Under the pieces are notes generated by a model. The model was not told the origin of the DNA, made no database searches, and saw only the letters and a program-made list of their open reading frames with translations. A program made the position numbers and the translations under genes. This document shows positions 45,187-56,237 of a stretch of DNA of 64,000 nt, piece after piece. This DNA comes from Ruminococcaceae bacterium HV4-5-B5C (GTDB lineage Bacteria > Bacillota > Clostridia > Oscillospirales > Acutalibacteraceae): assembly GCA_900184925.1 (NCBI GenBank), contig FXYJ02000004.1:1-64000 (forward strand). Reading direction: 5' to 3'. How positions within the stretch are numbered: the first letter of the stretch is position 1; each line of letters begins with the position of its first letter.

Positions 45187-45990
45187 ATGAAAATGAAAAA
45201 AACGCTTTCCCTGATTCTTTTGGCGGCCATCGTTTCCGTTTCTTTCTTCGCCTGCTCTTCCACGCCCGCCCCGGCGGAAAAACTTGCCGGAAAGCCAATC
45301 GGCTACCAGCTTGAGCTGCCGGCTGCCGGTGACGAAATCGCAGTGCTCACCACAAGTATGGGCACGGTAAAGATCCGCCTTTTCCCGGACGCCGCCCCAA
45401 AAGCGGTTGAGAATTTCAAGGGCCTGGTTAAAAAAGGATATTACAACGGCCTCACGTTCCACCGTGTTATCAAGGACTTTATGGTGCAGACCGGCGACCC
45501 GACCGGTACCGGAACGGGCGGGGAGAGTATTTGGAACAAACCGTTTGAAGATGAATTCAATGCAAACCTGCTGAATATTCGCGGAGCGGTCGCAATGGCG
45601 AATTCGGGGCCGAATACGAACGGAAGTCAGTTCTTCATTGATCAGGCCGGAGCGGGAACTTTTTCCGGCTGGAGCCAGTATGAACAGGCGGATTCTTATC
45701 TGAAGAAGAGCAAGATGACAACTTCCGATTTTGTTGCCCAGTACGGAAGCACGTGGCTCAATATGGATAAGGTCACCCAGCAGTACCGTCAGATTTACGA
45801 AAAGAACGGCGGCAATCCGCATCTTGACGGATATTATAATCTCGCCGGAAAAGGCCACACGGTTTTCGGTCAGGTTTTTGAGGGAATGGATGTTGTGGAC
45901 AAGATTGCCTCCGCAGCGGTGGATTCCAACGATAAACCCGTTTCTTCCATAACGATCGACAAGGCGGAAATTGTAAAGTATAAAAAGTGA
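45187..45990 (+). CDS. peptidylprolyl isomerase, cyclophilin type, lipoprotein
   Basis: A prolyl isomerase expected on the outer face of the membrane. The 267-residue protein has a lipoprotein signal (MKMKKTLSLILLAA... with FFAC as lipobox near residue 23), then a cyclophilin domain with LTFHRVIKDFMVQTGDPTGTG split over the active site, MANSGPNTNGSQFFI, and HTVFGQV. Between the last two motifs lies an insertion of about 60 residues (SGWSQYEQ ... HLDGYYNL), longer than in classical cyclophilins. AGGAGG is 12 bases before the ATG. It is monocistronic. Confidence 0.9.
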   Translation: MKMKKTLSLILLAAIVSVSFFACSSTPAPAEKLAGKPIGYQLELPAAGDEIAVLTTSMGTVKIRLFPDAAPKAVENFKGLVKKGYYNGLTFHRVIKDFMVQTGDPTGTGTGGESIWNKPFEDEFNANLLNIRGAVAMANSGPNTNGSQFFIDQAGAGTFSGWSQYEQADSYLKKSKMTTSDFVAQYGSTWLNMDKVTQQYRQIYEKNGGNPHLDGYYNLAGKGHTVFGQVFEGMDVVDKIASAAVDSNDKPVSSITIDKAEIVKYKK

Positions 45991-46010
45991 TTGAATCCGT
46001 GGTCTCACGC

Positions 46011-46040
46011 TTGACAGGAACGGGCAAAAAACGGTATAAT
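46011..46040 (+). promoter_or_regulatory. promoter of pyrG
   Basis: Perfect TTGACA at 46011-46016 and perfect TATAAT at 46035-46040, spacer 18. The leader is about 45 bases and contains no attenuator hairpin, unlike the pyrG leader of Bacillus. Confidence 0.88.
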
Positions 46041-46073
46041 CAGCAGTATGTGTTTTGAGCAAGGATCAACTGA

Positions 46074-47720
<1,647 letters not shown>

Positions 47721-47734
47721 CCGTTTACACAATA

Positions 47735-47770
47735 AAGAAGCTCCCGGGGGTTAGCCTCCGGGAGCTTCTT
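47735..47770. terminator. bidirectional terminator between pyrG and the VanZ-like gene
   Basis: Perfect 13-bp stem AAGAAGCTCCCGG / CCGGGAGCTTCTT with a 10-base loop. The U-rich tail is partly within the stem on the plus strand and continues as TTTATTG on the minus strand. Confidence 0.82.
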
Positions 47771-47790
47771 GCGATAGAATGAAAAAGTTG

Positions 47791-48429
47791 TCAGGCATAA
47801 TGTTTTGCATGGTACTTCGGCCTGAAAATCCAGCGGATCAGCGCGTACAGCAGATAACCCAGCAGGCACCCGGCAGCGTTCAGAATTACGTCTTCCGTTT
47901 CAACGAGACGAAGTTCCGTACCGGCAAGGATGTTTGCGGCAAGCTGGAGTGCCTCGATGCAGACCGGCACGAGAATTGCGGGAAGCAGTATCCCTGGAAA
48001 GCGAATTTTAGGAGTGGCCAGCGGAATCAAAATTCCCAGCGGAATGAAAACCAGTGCGTTCCCGACGATCAACCGGAAAAATTCCGTCCAGTTTCCGGAA
48101 GATGCAGCGTTCCGGAACATGTCCGCCGCAGACAAAAATGGAATCCATACAATCGAGTGGATCATCCAGTCCGTTGACGCCGGAATAATATGCCACCGGT
48201 CTTTCGGAACGACGGGGACGGTAAGGGAAAACAGTACTCCGGCGTAGAGAAAAAGAAGTGCGATTGCAATGTTTCTTTTGGCGCCGAGTTTATGAAAAAA
48301 CAGTGCGAGGCAAATAAAGTAAAGCACCAGTGCAACGGCCAGAGCCTGCTGAAGAGACAGAGCAGATTTGCTGCCTGTGGAGGAGAAAGATTTCAGGACC
48401 ATAGCGGCCAGAGTGGTTAGAGTGTTCAT
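47791..48429 (-). CDS. VanZ-like family membrane protein
   Basis: A 212-residue membrane protein with about five helices (roughly 28-46, 52-72, 118-136, 143-165, 185-203). It has the VanZ-type pattern: VPVVPKDRWHIIP in the first loop, NALVFIPLGILIPL, and EALQLAANILAGTELRLVETEDVILNAAGCLLGY split over the last two helices. VanZ homologues give low-level teicoplanin resistance in some enterococci, but most chromosomal copies have no known role. It is not linked to other resistance genes. AGAGGGAAG precedes the ATG. Confidence 0.87.
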   Translation of the reverse strand: MNTLTTLAAMVLKSFSSTGSKSALSLQQALAVALVLYFICLALFFHKLGAKRNIAIALLFLYAGVLFSLTVPVVPKDRWHIIPASTDWMIHSIVWIPFLSAADMFRNAASSGNWTEFFRLIVGNALVFIPLGILIPLATPKIRFPGILLPAILVPVCIEALQLAANILAGTELRLVETEDVILNAAGCLLGYLLYALIRWIFRPKYHAKHYA

Positions 48430-48461
48430 GGCGGCACTTCCCTCTGTAAGATGATAAATTC

Positions 48462-48490
48462 ATTATATCCCGGCTCGTTCATTATTTCAA
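48462..48490 (-). promoter_or_regulatory. promoter of the VanZ-like gene
   Basis: On the minus strand TTGAAA (48490-48485), 17 bases, TATAAT (48467-48462). It lies back-to-back with the spoIIR promoter candidate. Confidence 0.78.
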
Positions 48491-48491
48491 C

Positions 48492-48520
48492 GCATAATCG
48501 CCCGGATTTCTGCCAATGAT
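48492..48520 (+). promoter_or_regulatory. candidate sigma-F type promoter of spoIIR
   Basis: GCATA at 48492-48496, 15 bases, GCCAATGAT at 48512-48520, ending 32 bases before the spoIIR start. The same arrangement and distance recur before sigG. GCATA fits the -35 of sigma-F/sigma-G promoters in Bacillus; the -10 fits less well. Confidence 0.5.
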
Positions 48521-48552
48521 TCTTTCGTAACAAATTACGGAGGCGAATTGTC

Positions 48553-49224
48553 ATGAAAACATGGGAAAAATCCGTGTGCCTTGCATTGATCATTGCAGTA
48601 CTTTTCAGTTTTACGGGATTTACCGCCGAATGTGAAGATATTCCGAGTCATGTTTTTCGTCTGCATATCCTTGCCAATTCCGACTCAAACGCCGATCAGG
48701 CTCTGAAATTGAAAGTTCGCGACCGCATCCTTCAGGCGAGCGCAGGAATGCTGGACGGCGTAAAAAACCGGGATGCGGCGGAACAGGCCGTCTCTTCTAA
48801 ACTCGAAGAAATCAGGAAGACCGCGCAGGACGAAGTGTACCGTGAGGGCTACCGCTACCCGGTTAAGGCCGAAATTACCAATATGTATTTCACAACGAGG
48901 CAGTACGGCGACGTTACGCTCCCCGCCGGGATGTACGACGCTCTGCGGATCACCATCGGTTCCGGCAGTGGGCATAACTGGTGGTGCGTTCTGTTTCCGG
49001 CGCTCTGTCTCCCGGCTGCCGAGGCGCCTTCGACCGTCGGAGATGTCCTCAACAGCAATGAAACGGAAATCGTCAGTGGGAAAAACGAATTTGTTGTGAA
49101 ATTCAAAGCAGTGGAACTGTATGAACAGTTCCGCAGCTGGCTTCAGGGGCAGTCCTTTTTCACGTCGCCGGATGGCGCCCCGAAAACCGCTGCGGCTCAG
49201 TCGGCCGGGCAGCCGACAAAGTAA
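48553..49224 (+). CDS. spoIIR: stage II sporulation protein R
   Basis: The forespore-made signal protein that triggers SpoIIGA to cleave pro-sigma-E in the mother cell. The 223-residue protein has a signal sequence (about 7-25) and the diagnostic block RLHILANSDSNADQALKLKVRD (split here: RLHILANSDS at 36-45, then DQALKLKVRD). The WWCVLFPALCL region is in mid-protein. The Ala/Pro/Lys tail is low complexity. ACGGAGGCG precedes the ATG. sigE and probably spoIIGA lie 14-15 kb away in the same window. Confidence 0.95.
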   Translation: MKTWEKSVCLALIIAVLFSFTGFTAECEDIPSHVFRLHILANSDSNADQALKLKVRDRILQASAGMLDGVKNRDAAEQAVSSKLEEIRKTAQDEVYREGYRYPVKAEITNMYFTTRQYGDVTLPAGMYDALRITIGSGSGHNWWCVLFPALCLPAAEAPSTVGDVLNSNETEIVSGKNEFVVKFKAVELYEQFRSWLQGQSFFTSPDGAPKTAAAQSAGQPTK

Positions 49225-49236
49225 GGCGGCAAGTTT

Positions 49237-49285
49237 CCTCCCGTTCCCGGACCGTTTATGATATAATATTATACGGAACGGGAGG
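49237..49285 (+). repeat. 11-bp inverted repeat flanking the addB promoter
   Basis: CCTCCCGTTCC at 49237-49247 is perfectly complementary to GGAACGGGAGG at 49275-49285. The right arm contains the addB ribosome binding site GGGAGG, and the 27-base interval holds the addB -10 box. No T-run follows, so this is not an ordinary terminator. Confidence 0.8.
49259..49267 (+). promoter_or_regulatory. extended -10 promoter of addB
   Basis: TGATATAAT at 49259-49267 is a perfect extended -10 box. No good -35 is seen 17 bases upstream (TCCCGT). Transcription would start near 49274, inside or at the edge of the right arm of the inverted repeat. Confidence 0.6.
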
Positions 49286-49293
49286 CGCATGAA

Positions 49294-52200
49294 ATGCTGC
49301 AGTTGATTTTTGGACGCTCGGGGAGCGGGAAGACGTACGAAGTGCGCTCCGCACTCAAAGATCTTGCGGAAAGCGGCGCGGAACGCCTGATGCTCATTGT
49401 TCCGGAACAGGCGTCGTTCGAAAACGAACGCGCCATGCTTCGCCTTCTGGGGGACCGCAATGCCCGCCGCGTGGCTGTGACAAGCTTTACGCGCATGGTG
49501 GACGCGGTACAGCGCCGCTGCGGCGGATTCGCAGGCAGACGGCTCGACGACGGAGGGCGGAGCATTTTTATGAGCCTCGCTCTGGAGCAGGTGCGGGACC
49601 GCCTTCGGGCTTTTCGGAAAAACTCGGAAAGCACGGAACTGGTGGCGCTTCTCCTGCAGATTTCCGCAGAGCTGAAAATGTGTGCCATTCCGCCGGAAAA
49701 GCTTGCAAAGGCCGCGTTCGGCATTCCGCAGAGCACGCTTCGCCAGAAAGCGGAAGAGATTGCACTGATTCTTTCCGCCTACGACGCACTCGTCTCGCAG
49801 AGCTTCGTGGATCCTCTGGACGACCTGACCAGAATGAAGGAAATCCTTTCCCGGCATGATTATTTTTCGGGATATACGGTTATGGTGGACGGGTTTCAGA
49901 GCTTTACCGTGCAGGAATACGGCATTCTGGAGATCATCCTCCGCCAGGCTGAGTCTGTTCGCATAACGCTTTGCGCGGACGGCCTTGACGGCACGGAGGA
50001 AGATCTTTTTGCCATTGGGCGCCGCACGGCGAAAGCTTTGCTGCGCATTGCTTCCGAAAACGGAGTGCGCGTTAAAAGCCCGCTGATCCTGTCGGGAGGA
50101 AAGCGCTTTCAGGAGCCGACGCTCGCCGAACTGGAAAAGCAAATCTACCGGCCGGTACGGACGCCGTGGACGGGGCCATGCCGGGGAGTTTCGGTTTACC
50201 GGGCGAAGGATCGGTATGACGAAGCGTATTTCGTAGCGGCTTCCATCCGCCGCCTTGTCCGGGACGAAGGTCTTCGCTACCGTGATTTTGCGGTTATTGC
50301 GCGCTCTTCCGAGACTTACGGGGGCATTCTCGACGCGGCGCTGGAACGTTGGGAAATTCCGTATTTTATGGACAGGCCGGAACGAGTTGACGCGGAACCG
50401 CTGATGCGGCTGCTTCTCAGCGCATTCCGGATCGTAATCTACGGGTTCCGGTCGGACGACGTGTTTTTGTATCTGAAAACCGGGCTAGCCGGTCTTGAGC
50501 CCTCGCAGATCTCCGAACTTGAGAACTATGCGTTTGTCTGGGGCATTTCCGGAAAAAAGTGGAACGAGGAGTGGACCGAAAATCCGGAGGGCTTTTCGGG
50601 TCGGGCGGAGGGTGTTCAGGCAGAGCTTCTGGCGAAAATTAATACGTCGCGCCGGGCTTCCATAGGGCCGCTGCAGGCGTTCGTACAGGAAACGGAGGAT
50701 ACCGACGGCGCGGGTATGGCGGCGGCGTCTTACCGTCTGCTTTGCGCTGTCAACGCGGCAGACCATCTGCGGGAGTACGCTGCACGACTGGAGCAGGACG
50801 GCGACCCTGCTCTGGCGGAACGGGAACTCCGCACATGGGACCTGCTGATGCAGATCCTTGACCAGACGGCTCTTGTCATCGGGAAAGCCCAAATTACGCG
50901 GGAGCGTTATGCGGAACTGCTGCAGCTCGTTATCCGTTCCAGCCGAATGGCAAGTATTCCCCAGAGGCTGGACGAAGTGACGGTGGGGGATGCAAACCGG
51001 ATCCACACGGAAGGCCCGAAAGTTGTTTTTATCGTCGGAGCGGTACAGGGAGAATTCCCGATGGCTCCGGGCGGCGGCTGTGTTTTCAGCGACAGCGAGC
51101 GTCGGGAGCTGATCCGCCTTGGCCTTCCGCTCAATGATACCATGGAGGGTGTTGCGCTCCAGGAACGTTTTCTTGCGTATGCCGCGATGACGGCGGCTTC
51201 TCAAAAGCTGTATCTTACTTACCCGGCTGCCGACGAGGCAGGGAAATCCCTGACGCCCTCCTCCATTCCTGACGAGGCGGAAAGAGCGCTCCCAAATATT
51301 CGGGTTCTTGATGCGGAAGAGCTTTCTCCGCTTTGGTTTGCGTGTGCCGAGGAGCCCGCGCTCGAACTTGCCGCACAGAAATGGAGCGCAAACGACGAGC
51401 TTTCCGCTTCGCTCCGGGATCTTTTCAGCCGCCGCGAGTCAGGGAAACGCCTTGCCGCCGTTGGAAGGGCGGCGGAAAAACAGCCGGTTCACTTTGACAA
51501 CCCGGCTCTTTCGCACGTTCTGTTTGGAAACGACGTCCGCCTTTCGGCAACGCAGATTGAAACCTATGAACTCTGCAGGTTCCAGTATTTCTGCCGGTAC
51601 GGGCTGAATGTTAAGGAGCAGCGGACGGCGGAGCTGAACGCACTGGAATACGGCAGCCTGATGCACTTTCTCCTTCAAAGGCTGTTCCGGGATCTCGGCA
51701 GCGAGACAATTCTCTCGCTTTCCGACGAAGAACTGCACAGGCAGATTGTTGGCTTTCTGGAAGAGTATGAAGAGGAAACTTTCGGAGGGATGCAGGCGAA
51801 AACGCCACGCTTTACCTACCTCGTTTCCCGCATCGCGGATTCTGCACAGACCGTCGCTCTGCACATTGCGGAAGAACTCTCCCAGAGCGGATTCCGTCCG
51901 GCAGACTTCGAACTGGAGATCGGTTCCTCTGTCGGAGAGCTTGCGATTCCTCTGCCGGACGGCGGGACCGCCTATGTAGACGGAAAAATCGACCGGGTTG
52001 ATCTGATGGAGAAAGACGGCGTGCGGTATCTCCGCATTCTGGATTATAAAACAGGGAAAAAGGAATTCCGCCTGTCGGATCTTGTGTACGGACTGAACAT
52101 GCAGATGCTGATTTATCTTGCGGCGCTTTGCGAAAACGGAGAAAAACGCTACGGGAATTTCCAGCCTGCGGGCGTTCTTTACATGCCGGCGACCCGCCCC

Positions 52201-52638
52201 TCCGTTCCGGCGGAACGCGGTGCGGACGCAAGGGCGGTCGGGAGCGCTTCGGCGCGTCAGCTCCGGATGGACGGCCTGATTCTCGACAGTCCTGAAGTAA
52301 TCGGCGGTATGGATTCGGAAGCGAAAGGAAAATACATACCGGTTGCGCTGAAAGACGGTGTGCCCGACCGGCGGGACCATGTCGTTTCGCCGAAGGAATT
52401 GGAAGCAATTCTGGAATATCTGAAACACACAGTAGCAGACATGGCTTCGGAACTGCGGAAGGGAGACGTCCCGGCTTTTCCGCTGAACGGAGCCCGCGTC
52501 GACGCCTGCGGATGGTGCCCCTATCGTTCCGTCTGCGGCCATGAAAAGGATGATCCGGTTCGGAGCATGGAGGACCGGGACCGTGCGGCGGCGATTGCGG
52601 AACTTGAGTTTTCAAAGACGGGAGGCGGGGAAGAATGA
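49294..52638 (+). CDS. addB: ATP-dependent helicase/nuclease subunit B (AddB)
   Basis: Partner of AddA in the RecBCD-equivalent double-strand break resection complex. The 1114-residue protein has a P-loop GRSGSGKT (7-14), a degenerate helicase body, and a C-terminal RecB-type nuclease domain with DGKIDRVD and ILDYKTGKK. An iron-sulfur set is visible: a cysteine in YELCRFQYF and the late CGWCPYRSVCG. ATG at 49294 follows GGGAGG. The ribosome binding site lies in an inverted repeat. The stop overlaps addA (ATGA). Confidence 0.96.
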   Translation: MLQLIFGRSGSGKTYEVRSALKDLAESGAERLMLIVPEQASFENERAMLRLLGDRNARRVAVTSFTRMVDAVQRRCGGFAGRRLDDGGRSIFMSLALEQVRDRLRAFRKNSESTELVALLLQISAELKMCAIPPEKLAKAAFGIPQSTLRQKAEEIALILSAYDALVSQSFVDPLDDLTRMKEILSRHDYFSGYTVMVDGFQSFTVQEYGILEIILRQAESVRITLCADGLDGTEEDLFAIGRRTAKALLRIASENGVRVKSPLILSGGKRFQEPTLAELEKQIYRPVRTPWTGPCRGVSVYRAKDRYDEAYFVAASIRRLVRDEGLRYRDFAVIARSSETYGGILDAALERWEIPYFMDRPERVDAEPLMRLLLSAFRIVIYGFRSDDVFLYLKTGLAGLEPSQISELENYAFVWGISGKKWNEEWTENPEGFSGRAEGVQAELLAKINTSRRASIGPLQAFVQETEDTDGAGMAAASYRLLCAVNAADHLREYAARLEQDGDPALAERELRTWDLLMQILDQTALVIGKAQITRERYAELLQLVIRSSRMASIPQRLDEVTVGDANRIHTEGPKVVFIVGAVQGEFPMAPGGGCVFSDSERRELIRLGLPLNDTMEGVALQERFLAYAAMTAASQKLYLTYPAADEAGKSLTPSSIPDEAERALPNIRVLDAEELSPLWFACAEEPALELAAQKWSANDELSASLRDLFSRRESGKRLAAVGRAAEKQPVHFDNPALSHVLFGNDVRLSATQIETYELCRFQYFCRYGLNVKEQRTAELNALEYGSLMHFLLQRLFRDLGSETILSLSDEELHRQIVGFLEEYEEETFGGMQAKTPRFTYLVSRIADSAQTVALHIAEELSQSGFRPADFELEIGSSVGELAIPLPDGGTAYVDGKIDRVDLMEKDGVRYLRILDYKTGKKEFRLSDLVYGLNMQMLIYLAALCENGEKRYGNFQPAGVLYMPATRPSVPAERGADARAVGSASARQLRMDGLILDSPEVIGGMDSEAKGKYIPVALKDGVPDRRDHVVSPKELEAILEYLKHTVADMASELRKGDVPAFPLNGARVDACGWCPYRSVCGHEKDDPVRSMEDRDRAAAIAELEFSKTGGGEE

Positions 52639-55600
52639 GCAGAAACTGGACGACGGATCAGCTTGACGCGATCCGCGCGCGAGGCGGCACGCTCCTCGTT
52701 TCCGCGGCAGCTGGCTCGGGCAAAACGGCGGTTCTTGTACAGCGCGCCATTGAGCGCATTACCGATGAAAAAAATCCGACGGATGCCGATCGGCTTCTTG
52801 TCGTTACGTTTACCAAGGCCGCCGCAGCGGAAATGCGGGGGAGGATTGCCGAAGAGCTTTCGCGGATGTTGGAAGCCGATCCGTTTAACGCGAGGCTTCA
52901 GCGCCAGCAGCTATTGCTCTCCCGTTCGCATATCAGCACCGTCGACAGCTTCTGTTCCGACCTTGTGCGGCAGAATTTCTACAAGCTCGGCATCCCGCCG
53001 GAGGTGCGTGTGCTGGATGACAGCGAAATTTCCGTTCTGAGGACGGAAGCCGCCGGGGAAACGCTGGAAGAATATTATGAAAAAAGCGACGCCGATTTTT
53101 ATACCTTCGTAGAGTCGTTTGCCTCCGGACGCGACGATGCTGCCGTAGCGGGCACCATCGGGCGCCTTTATGACTTTGTACGTTCCCATCCCTTCCCGAA
53201 GCGGTGGCTTGCCGAAAAAGAGGCGCTTTACGGGAACGGATTGGCCGCTTCCGAAACGGTGTGGGGCAAAACGGTCCTTTCCTTCGCTGAGGATGCTGCG
53301 GAGTACAGTGAAGCGCTGCTTCGCGACGCCGTTTCACTCATGGCGTCGGACGAAGCGATTTCCAAGGCCTACGGGGATGCGTTCCGCTCCGATCTTGCGG
53401 AGATCGGAGCGCTTCGGGAAGCCGTTTCTGCCGGAGACTGGGACCGGGTTATGCGTCTGTCCGTCGACTTTGAATGGCAGAAACTGAAATCTCTTCGCGG
53501 AAGGGCGGACGACCCGCTCAAAAACCGTATTTTCGCTGCCCGGAAAGAAGCGAAAAGTACGGTCTCCAAAATTGCGTCGCTGTTCGGAGCCTCCGACGCC
53601 CAGTGCAGAGAAGACATTGCCCGTCTCTGTCCGATCGTCGAAAAGCTGTTCGAGGTGACAACGCGCTTTTCGGAAATACTGGACCGAAAGAAAAGAGAGC
53701 GCAGAGCTGCCGATTTCAGCGACCTTGAACACTGGGCTCTGAACCTTCTCGTGCACGAAACGGAAAACGGATATGAACGGACGCAGGAAGCACAGGAGCT
53801 TTCCGAGCAGTTCGACGAGATCATGGTGGATGAGTATCAGGATACCAATGAGACGCAGGATATGATTTTTACTGCGGTCTCACGCAATGGAAGCAATCTC
53901 TTCATGGTCGGAGACGTGAAACAGAGTATCTACGGATTCCGGCAGGCAATGCCGCAGATTTTTCTGCGGAAACGTGCGGAATTCCCGCTTTACGACCGCG
54001 AAAAGGACGAATACCCCGCCTGTGTGGTGCTTGACCGAAACTTTCGAAGCCGTGCGGGCGTCACGGGCACGGTGAATTTTGTCTTTTCCCAGCTGATGAG
54101 CCGTCAGGCCGGCGGGCTGGATTATACGGACGAGGAAAGACTTGTCCCGGAAGCAGCTTACCCGCCGCTCAGAGAGCCCTCCGCCGAACTTGACGTAATC
54201 GACCTCTCTGCTTCGGAAGAGGACAGGGACGTGATTGCCGCCGAAAGCCGTCGGATTGCCGAACTGATCTACGGAATGATGGACGGAACAGCGCGCATTA
54301 CGGAACGGGGAGAGCTCCGACCGGCGGGGTACCGTGATTTCTGTGTTCTGCTCCGGAGTGCGAACCGGCCCGCACATGAATATGTGCGGGAGCTGACTGG
54401 ACTTGGAATTCCCGCATGGGCTGATACGGCTGGAGGCTTTTTCGATACATATGAAGCGGGGATTGCCCTTTCCATTCTTCAGATTGTGGACAACCCGAAT
54501 CAGGACATCCCTCTCCTTTCGGTCATGATGAGCCCGGTTTACGGATTTACCGCCGACGAAATGGCGGAAATCAGGGTACAGGAACGTTCCGGAAAGCTGT
54601 ACCCGGCTGTTGTAAAAGCTGCTCAGAGCGGAAACGGCAAAGCTGCTGACTTTCTGAAGCAGATTGAAAGCTTTCGTACGCTTTCCGCTTCCATGCCTTC
54701 CGACCGACTGATCCGCACGGTGTTTGAAAAGACAGGTCTGTTCGAAATGGTACAGGCGATGCCGAACGGGGAACTGCGGCTTGCCAACCTGCGCCTGCTT
54801 CTGCGTTATGCAAAGAACTATGAGGCGTCCGGTTATAACGGCCTGAACGGATTCCTGCGTTTTCTCGGGCGTCTGCGCCGGAACAACGGCGACCTTTCCG
54901 CGGCGGCTTCCCTCACGGAGTCGGCGAATGTCGTGCGCGTCATGAGCATCCATCACTCGAAAGGGCTGGAATTTCCGGTCTGCATCGTTGCGGGGTGTGC
55001 CCACCGGTTTAACCGGGAAAGTCCGTCCGTACTGCTTCACCCGGAGCTTGGCCTCGGGGCCCGCCTGAGGGACAGCGAAACAGGAGTCCGCTACAATACC
55101 ATGCCCCGCGACGCGGTTTCTCTGGAAATGACACGGGATGATATGAGCGAGGAACTGCGGGTCCTTTATGTTGCTATGACGAGGGCGAAGGAAAAGCTTG
55201 TTCTTGTTGCTACGCTCAGAGATGCGGAAAAAACGCTTTCTCGCCTTGCCCTGAAGATTACGCCGGGGAAGCGCATCCACCCCTATGCGGTCCGGTCAGC
55301 TTCCAGTATCGCGGACTGGCTGCTCCTTTGTGCTCTGCGTCACCCGGATGGGAGGGAACTCCGTGCGCTTGCCGGGGCTTCGGAGGAGATCACAGTGCCG
55401 GCGGCGGAAAGCTGGCAGATTCGTCTGCTTCGGCAGGAAGATGCACCGGAACGCGCGGCGGAACCGGAGGTAATCCCCACCGCGCTGCCGAATCCGGAGC
55501 TGGAGGAACAGATAGAGTCCCTGATCAATTACCGGTATCCTTATGCTGCGCTGAGCAGCGTCTGCGCAAAAACTGCAGCCTCCGAACTTGCAGGGAAACG

Positions 55601-56171
55601 GTTCGAGGCACGCTTTGCAGCGACGGCTCGCCCCGCATTTCTCGGCGAAAACGGGCTGACACCCGCGGAACGCGGGACAGCGCTCCACGCGTTTCTGCAG
55701 TTTGCGGATTACCGGGCAGCCGCGTCAGATCCGCACAGGGAGCTGGAGCGTCTGACGGAAGAGAAATATATTACGCCCGAGCAAGCTGCGGCAGTGGACC
55801 TTGGGCAGGCGGAAATTTTCTTTACAAGTACTTTGACGAAGCGGATTACCGCGTCCGGAAACTACGAACGAGAGGTGCGTTTTACTGAGGAAATTCCTGC
55901 CGACAGGATTAACCCGGATCTGCCGTCTCCAATGGGTGAGGAACGCGTTGTGGTTCAGGGTGCCGCCGATCTTCTTTTTGAAGAGGATGGGGAACTGGTG
56001 CTTGTTGATTTCAAAACAGACCGTATTTCGGATTCGCAAGCCCTCTGGGAGCGGTATCGCGATCAGCTGAAGCTTTATCGTGACGCATTTCAAAAAAGCA
56101 TGGGCAAACGGGTAAAGGAGTGTGTTCTTTATTCGTTCGCTCTCGGGTGTGTCGTGACCGGCGAACTCTGA
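52635..56171 (+). CDS. addA: ATP-dependent helicase/nuclease subunit A (AddA)
   Basis: A UvrD-type 3'-5' helicase with a RecB-type nuclease domain. The 1178-residue protein has Walker A AAAGSGKT (24-31), FTKAAAAEM, DEYQDTN, GDVKQSIYGFRQA, VMSIHHSKGLEFPV, LYVAMTRAKEKL and, near the C-terminus, the nuclease core GAADLLFEEDGELVLVDFKTD (split across the D and K positions). Start overlaps the addB stop by 4 bases. Length is slightly under the family norm of about 1200-1250. The operon ends in a strong terminator. Confidence 0.97.
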   Translation: MSRNWTTDQLDAIRARGGTLLVSAAAGSGKTAVLVQRAIERITDEKNPTDADRLLVVTFTKAAAAEMRGRIAEELSRMLEADPFNARLQRQQLLLSRSHISTVDSFCSDLVRQNFYKLGIPPEVRVLDDSEISVLRTEAAGETLEEYYEKSDADFYTFVESFASGRDDAAVAGTIGRLYDFVRSHPFPKRWLAEKEALYGNGLAASETVWGKTVLSFAEDAAEYSEALLRDAVSLMASDEAISKAYGDAFRSDLAEIGALREAVSAGDWDRVMRLSVDFEWQKLKSLRGRADDPLKNRIFAARKEAKSTVSKIASLFGASDAQCREDIARLCPIVEKLFEVTTRFSEILDRKKRERRAADFSDLEHWALNLLVHETENGYERTQEAQELSEQFDEIMVDEYQDTNETQDMIFTAVSRNGSNLFMVGDVKQSIYGFRQAMPQIFLRKRAEFPLYDREKDEYPACVVLDRNFRSRAGVTGTVNFVFSQLMSRQAGGLDYTDEERLVPEAAYPPLREPSAELDVIDLSASEEDRDVIAAESRRIAELIYGMMDGTARITERGELRPAGYRDFCVLLRSANRPAHEYVRELTGLGIPAWADTAGGFFDTYEAGIALSILQIVDNPNQDIPLLSVMMSPVYGFTADEMAEIRVQERSGKLYPAVVKAAQSGNGKAADFLKQIESFRTLSASMPSDRLIRTVFEKTGLFEMVQAMPNGELRLANLRLLLRYAKNYEASGYNGLNGFLRFLGRLRRNNGDLSAAASLTESANVVRVMSIHHSKGLEFPVCIVAGCAHRFNRESPSVLLHPELGLGARLRDSETGVRYNTMPRDAVSLEMTRDDMSEELRVLYVAMTRAKEKLVLVATLRDAEKTLSRLALKITPGKRIHPYAVRSASSIADWLLLCALRHPDGRELRALAGASEEITVPAAESWQIRLLRQEDAPERAAEPEVIPTALPNPELEEQIESLINYRYPYAALSSVCAKTAASELAGKRFEARFAATARPAFLGENGLTPAERGTALHAFLQFADYRAAASDPHRELERLTEEKYITPEQAAAVDLGQAEIFFTSTLTKRITASGNYEREVRFTEEIPADRINPDLPSPMGEERVVVQGAADLLFEEDGELVLVDFKTDRISDSQALWERYRDQLKLYRDAFQKSMGKRVKECVLYSFALGCVVTGEL

Positions 56172-56172
56172 A

Positions 56173-56222
56173 CGAAAAAAGCGCCTGCATTCCTTTTGAA
56201 AGGGAGGCAGGCGCTTTTTTCG
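56173..56222. terminator. bidirectional terminator between addA and the YbhN-like gene
   Basis: 16-bp perfect stem: CGAAAAAAGCGCCTGC (56173-56188) with GCAGGCGCTTTTTTCG (56207-56222). The A- and T-runs at the base serve as U-tails in both directions. Confidence 0.92.
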
Positions 56223-56237
56223 CGATTCTATCCTGAA

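Noticed and set aside
48685..50142. 485-codon minus-strand open frame across spoIIR and addB
   Set aside because: It crosses two real genes and their promoter on the other strand and has no recognisable motif.
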